Part shown: in pieces, positions 63,606 through 64,000 of the stretch
How positions within the stretch are numbered: the first letter of the stretch is position 1
Layout of the letters: every line of letters starts with the position of its first letter
Origin: Prado023 sp963697345
Lineage (GTDB): Bacteria; Actinomycetota; Actinomycetes; S36-B12; CAIYMF01
DNA length: 64,000 bases
Reading direction: 5' to 3'
Assembly: GCA_963697345.1 (NCBI GenBank)
Contig: CAVONS010000008.1
Span: 434,001-498,000, forward strand
Position numbers and translations under genes: made by a program
The notes under the pieces: model-generated
Told to the model about the DNA's origin: nothing
The model's database searches: none
What the model saw: only the letters and a program-made list of their open reading frames with translations

Positions 63606-63611
63606 TATCGT
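63606..63611 (+). promoter_or_regulatory. TATCGT -10 box, leaderless gcvP
   Basis: TATCGT is followed by 6 nt and the GTG at 63618. Confidence 0.5.
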
Positions 63612-63617
63612 GGCGGG

Positions 63618-64000
63618 GTGCTGAACCTCCACGGCGAGTCCGCCACCTTCGTCGATCGACACATCGGTCCCGATCCGGTCGATGTCGCCCGCATGCTGGA
63701 TGCGGTGGGCCATCCCGATCTGGAATCCCTGGCCGGCGCGGCCGTCCCGGCGACCATCGCCTGGGGGGAGGGCCTGGATCTCCCCCCGCCCTCAGCGAGG
63801 TGCAGGCGACCGAGGCGCTGCGCCGGATGGCCGGGGCCAACACAGCAGCTGTGTCGATGATCGGGCTGGGCTACCACGACACGATCACGCCTGCCGTGAT
63901 CCGGCGCAACGTGCTCGAGGCCCCGGGCTGGTACACCGCCTACACGCCCTACCAGCCGGAGATCTCCCAGGGACGCCTCGAGGCGCTGCTGAACTTCCAG
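63618..64000 (+). CDS. gcvP: Glycine dehydrogenase (decarboxylating) P protein, 3' partial, apparent frameshift
   Basis: GcvP decarboxylates glycine with PLP and passes the aminomethyl group to GcvH. The N-terminus FVDRHIGPDPVDVARML is typical. After GEGLDLPP the frame breaks near 63786-63791 and resumes as LSEVQATEALRRMAGAN, then MIGLGYHDTITPAVIRRNVLEAPGWYTAYTPYQPEISQGR, all normal GcvP sequence. One missing base, most simply a G in CCG(G)CCC, restores LPPALSEV. The gene continues beyond the window. The GTG start fits a leaderless message. Confidence 0.9.

Overview
The window is high-GC DNA from an actinobacterium (Actinomycetota). Nearly every gene has close mycobacterial or streptomycete counterparts, and two blocks keep the gene order of mycobacteria. 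The first is prmC - tsaC - wecA - atp operon - adenosyltransferase - murA. The second is pgsA - DUF881 - sbp - DUF881 - gcvH - FHA - ftsR - DUF151 - merR - gcvP. NucS, a murA with Asp in place of the catalytic Cys, and the GlgE glucan genes point the same way. I cannot name a genus. No tRNA, rRNA, CRISPR, insertion sequence or prophage was seen.

Layout. 1-6290: the end of a secreted protein with a Gly-rich N-terminus, a two-component system, and an osmoprotectant-type ABC importer whose last gene fuses permease to binding protein. 6323-18341: translation-factor modification genes, glyA, wecA and the complete F1Fo ATP synthase operon. 18349-20282: cobalamin adenosyltransferase and murA, divergent. 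20433-28117: hydroxyacyl-CoA dehydrogenase with ethylmalonyl-CoA mutase, an orphan AbiEi/DUF559 protein, nucS, a tandem-duplicated hydroxyacyl-CoA dehydrogenase and a hydrolase. 28195-33343: a small zinc-ribbon gene, a hydrolase, and otsB-otsA-treS for trehalose. 33353-41957: crotonyl-CoA carboxylase/reductase, epimerase, thiolase, meaB, a GH94 phosphorylase split by a frameshift, and an isobutyryl-CoA-mutase-like large subunit. 42038-54261: a thioredoxin-like protein, glgB-glgE, a LacI regulator with a sugar ABC importer, and glgX. 54367-64000: enoyl-CoA hydratase, then the conserved pgsA-to-gcvP block, which runs off the end.

Two metabolic themes stand out. Thiolase, hydroxyacyl-CoA dehydrogenase, enoyl-CoA hydratase, Ccr, epimerase and ethylmalonyl-CoA mutase make up the first half of the ethylmalonyl-CoA pathway, with adenosyltransferase and MeaB serving the B12 mutases. 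Methylsuccinyl-CoA dehydrogenase, mesaconyl-CoA hydratase and the lyase are not in the window. OtsAB, TreS, GlgE, GlgB and GlgX link trehalose to alpha-glucan, but the connecting maltokinase Pep2 is not here.

The most useful observations are regulatory. A 16-bp palindrome of pattern GTTACTnnnCGGTAAC overlaps the predicted promoters of both hbd-ecm and ccr, as expected of a shared repressor. Twelve genes have a TANNNT box exactly 6 or 7 nt before the start codon, the arrangement of leaderless transcripts; this also settles several starts. Four otherwise normal genes (the first CDS, GH94, a sugar-binding protein and gcvP) carry single frameshifts, three of them in or beside G/C-rich runs. That is more likely sequence error than real decay. 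I found no clearly new multi-gene system.
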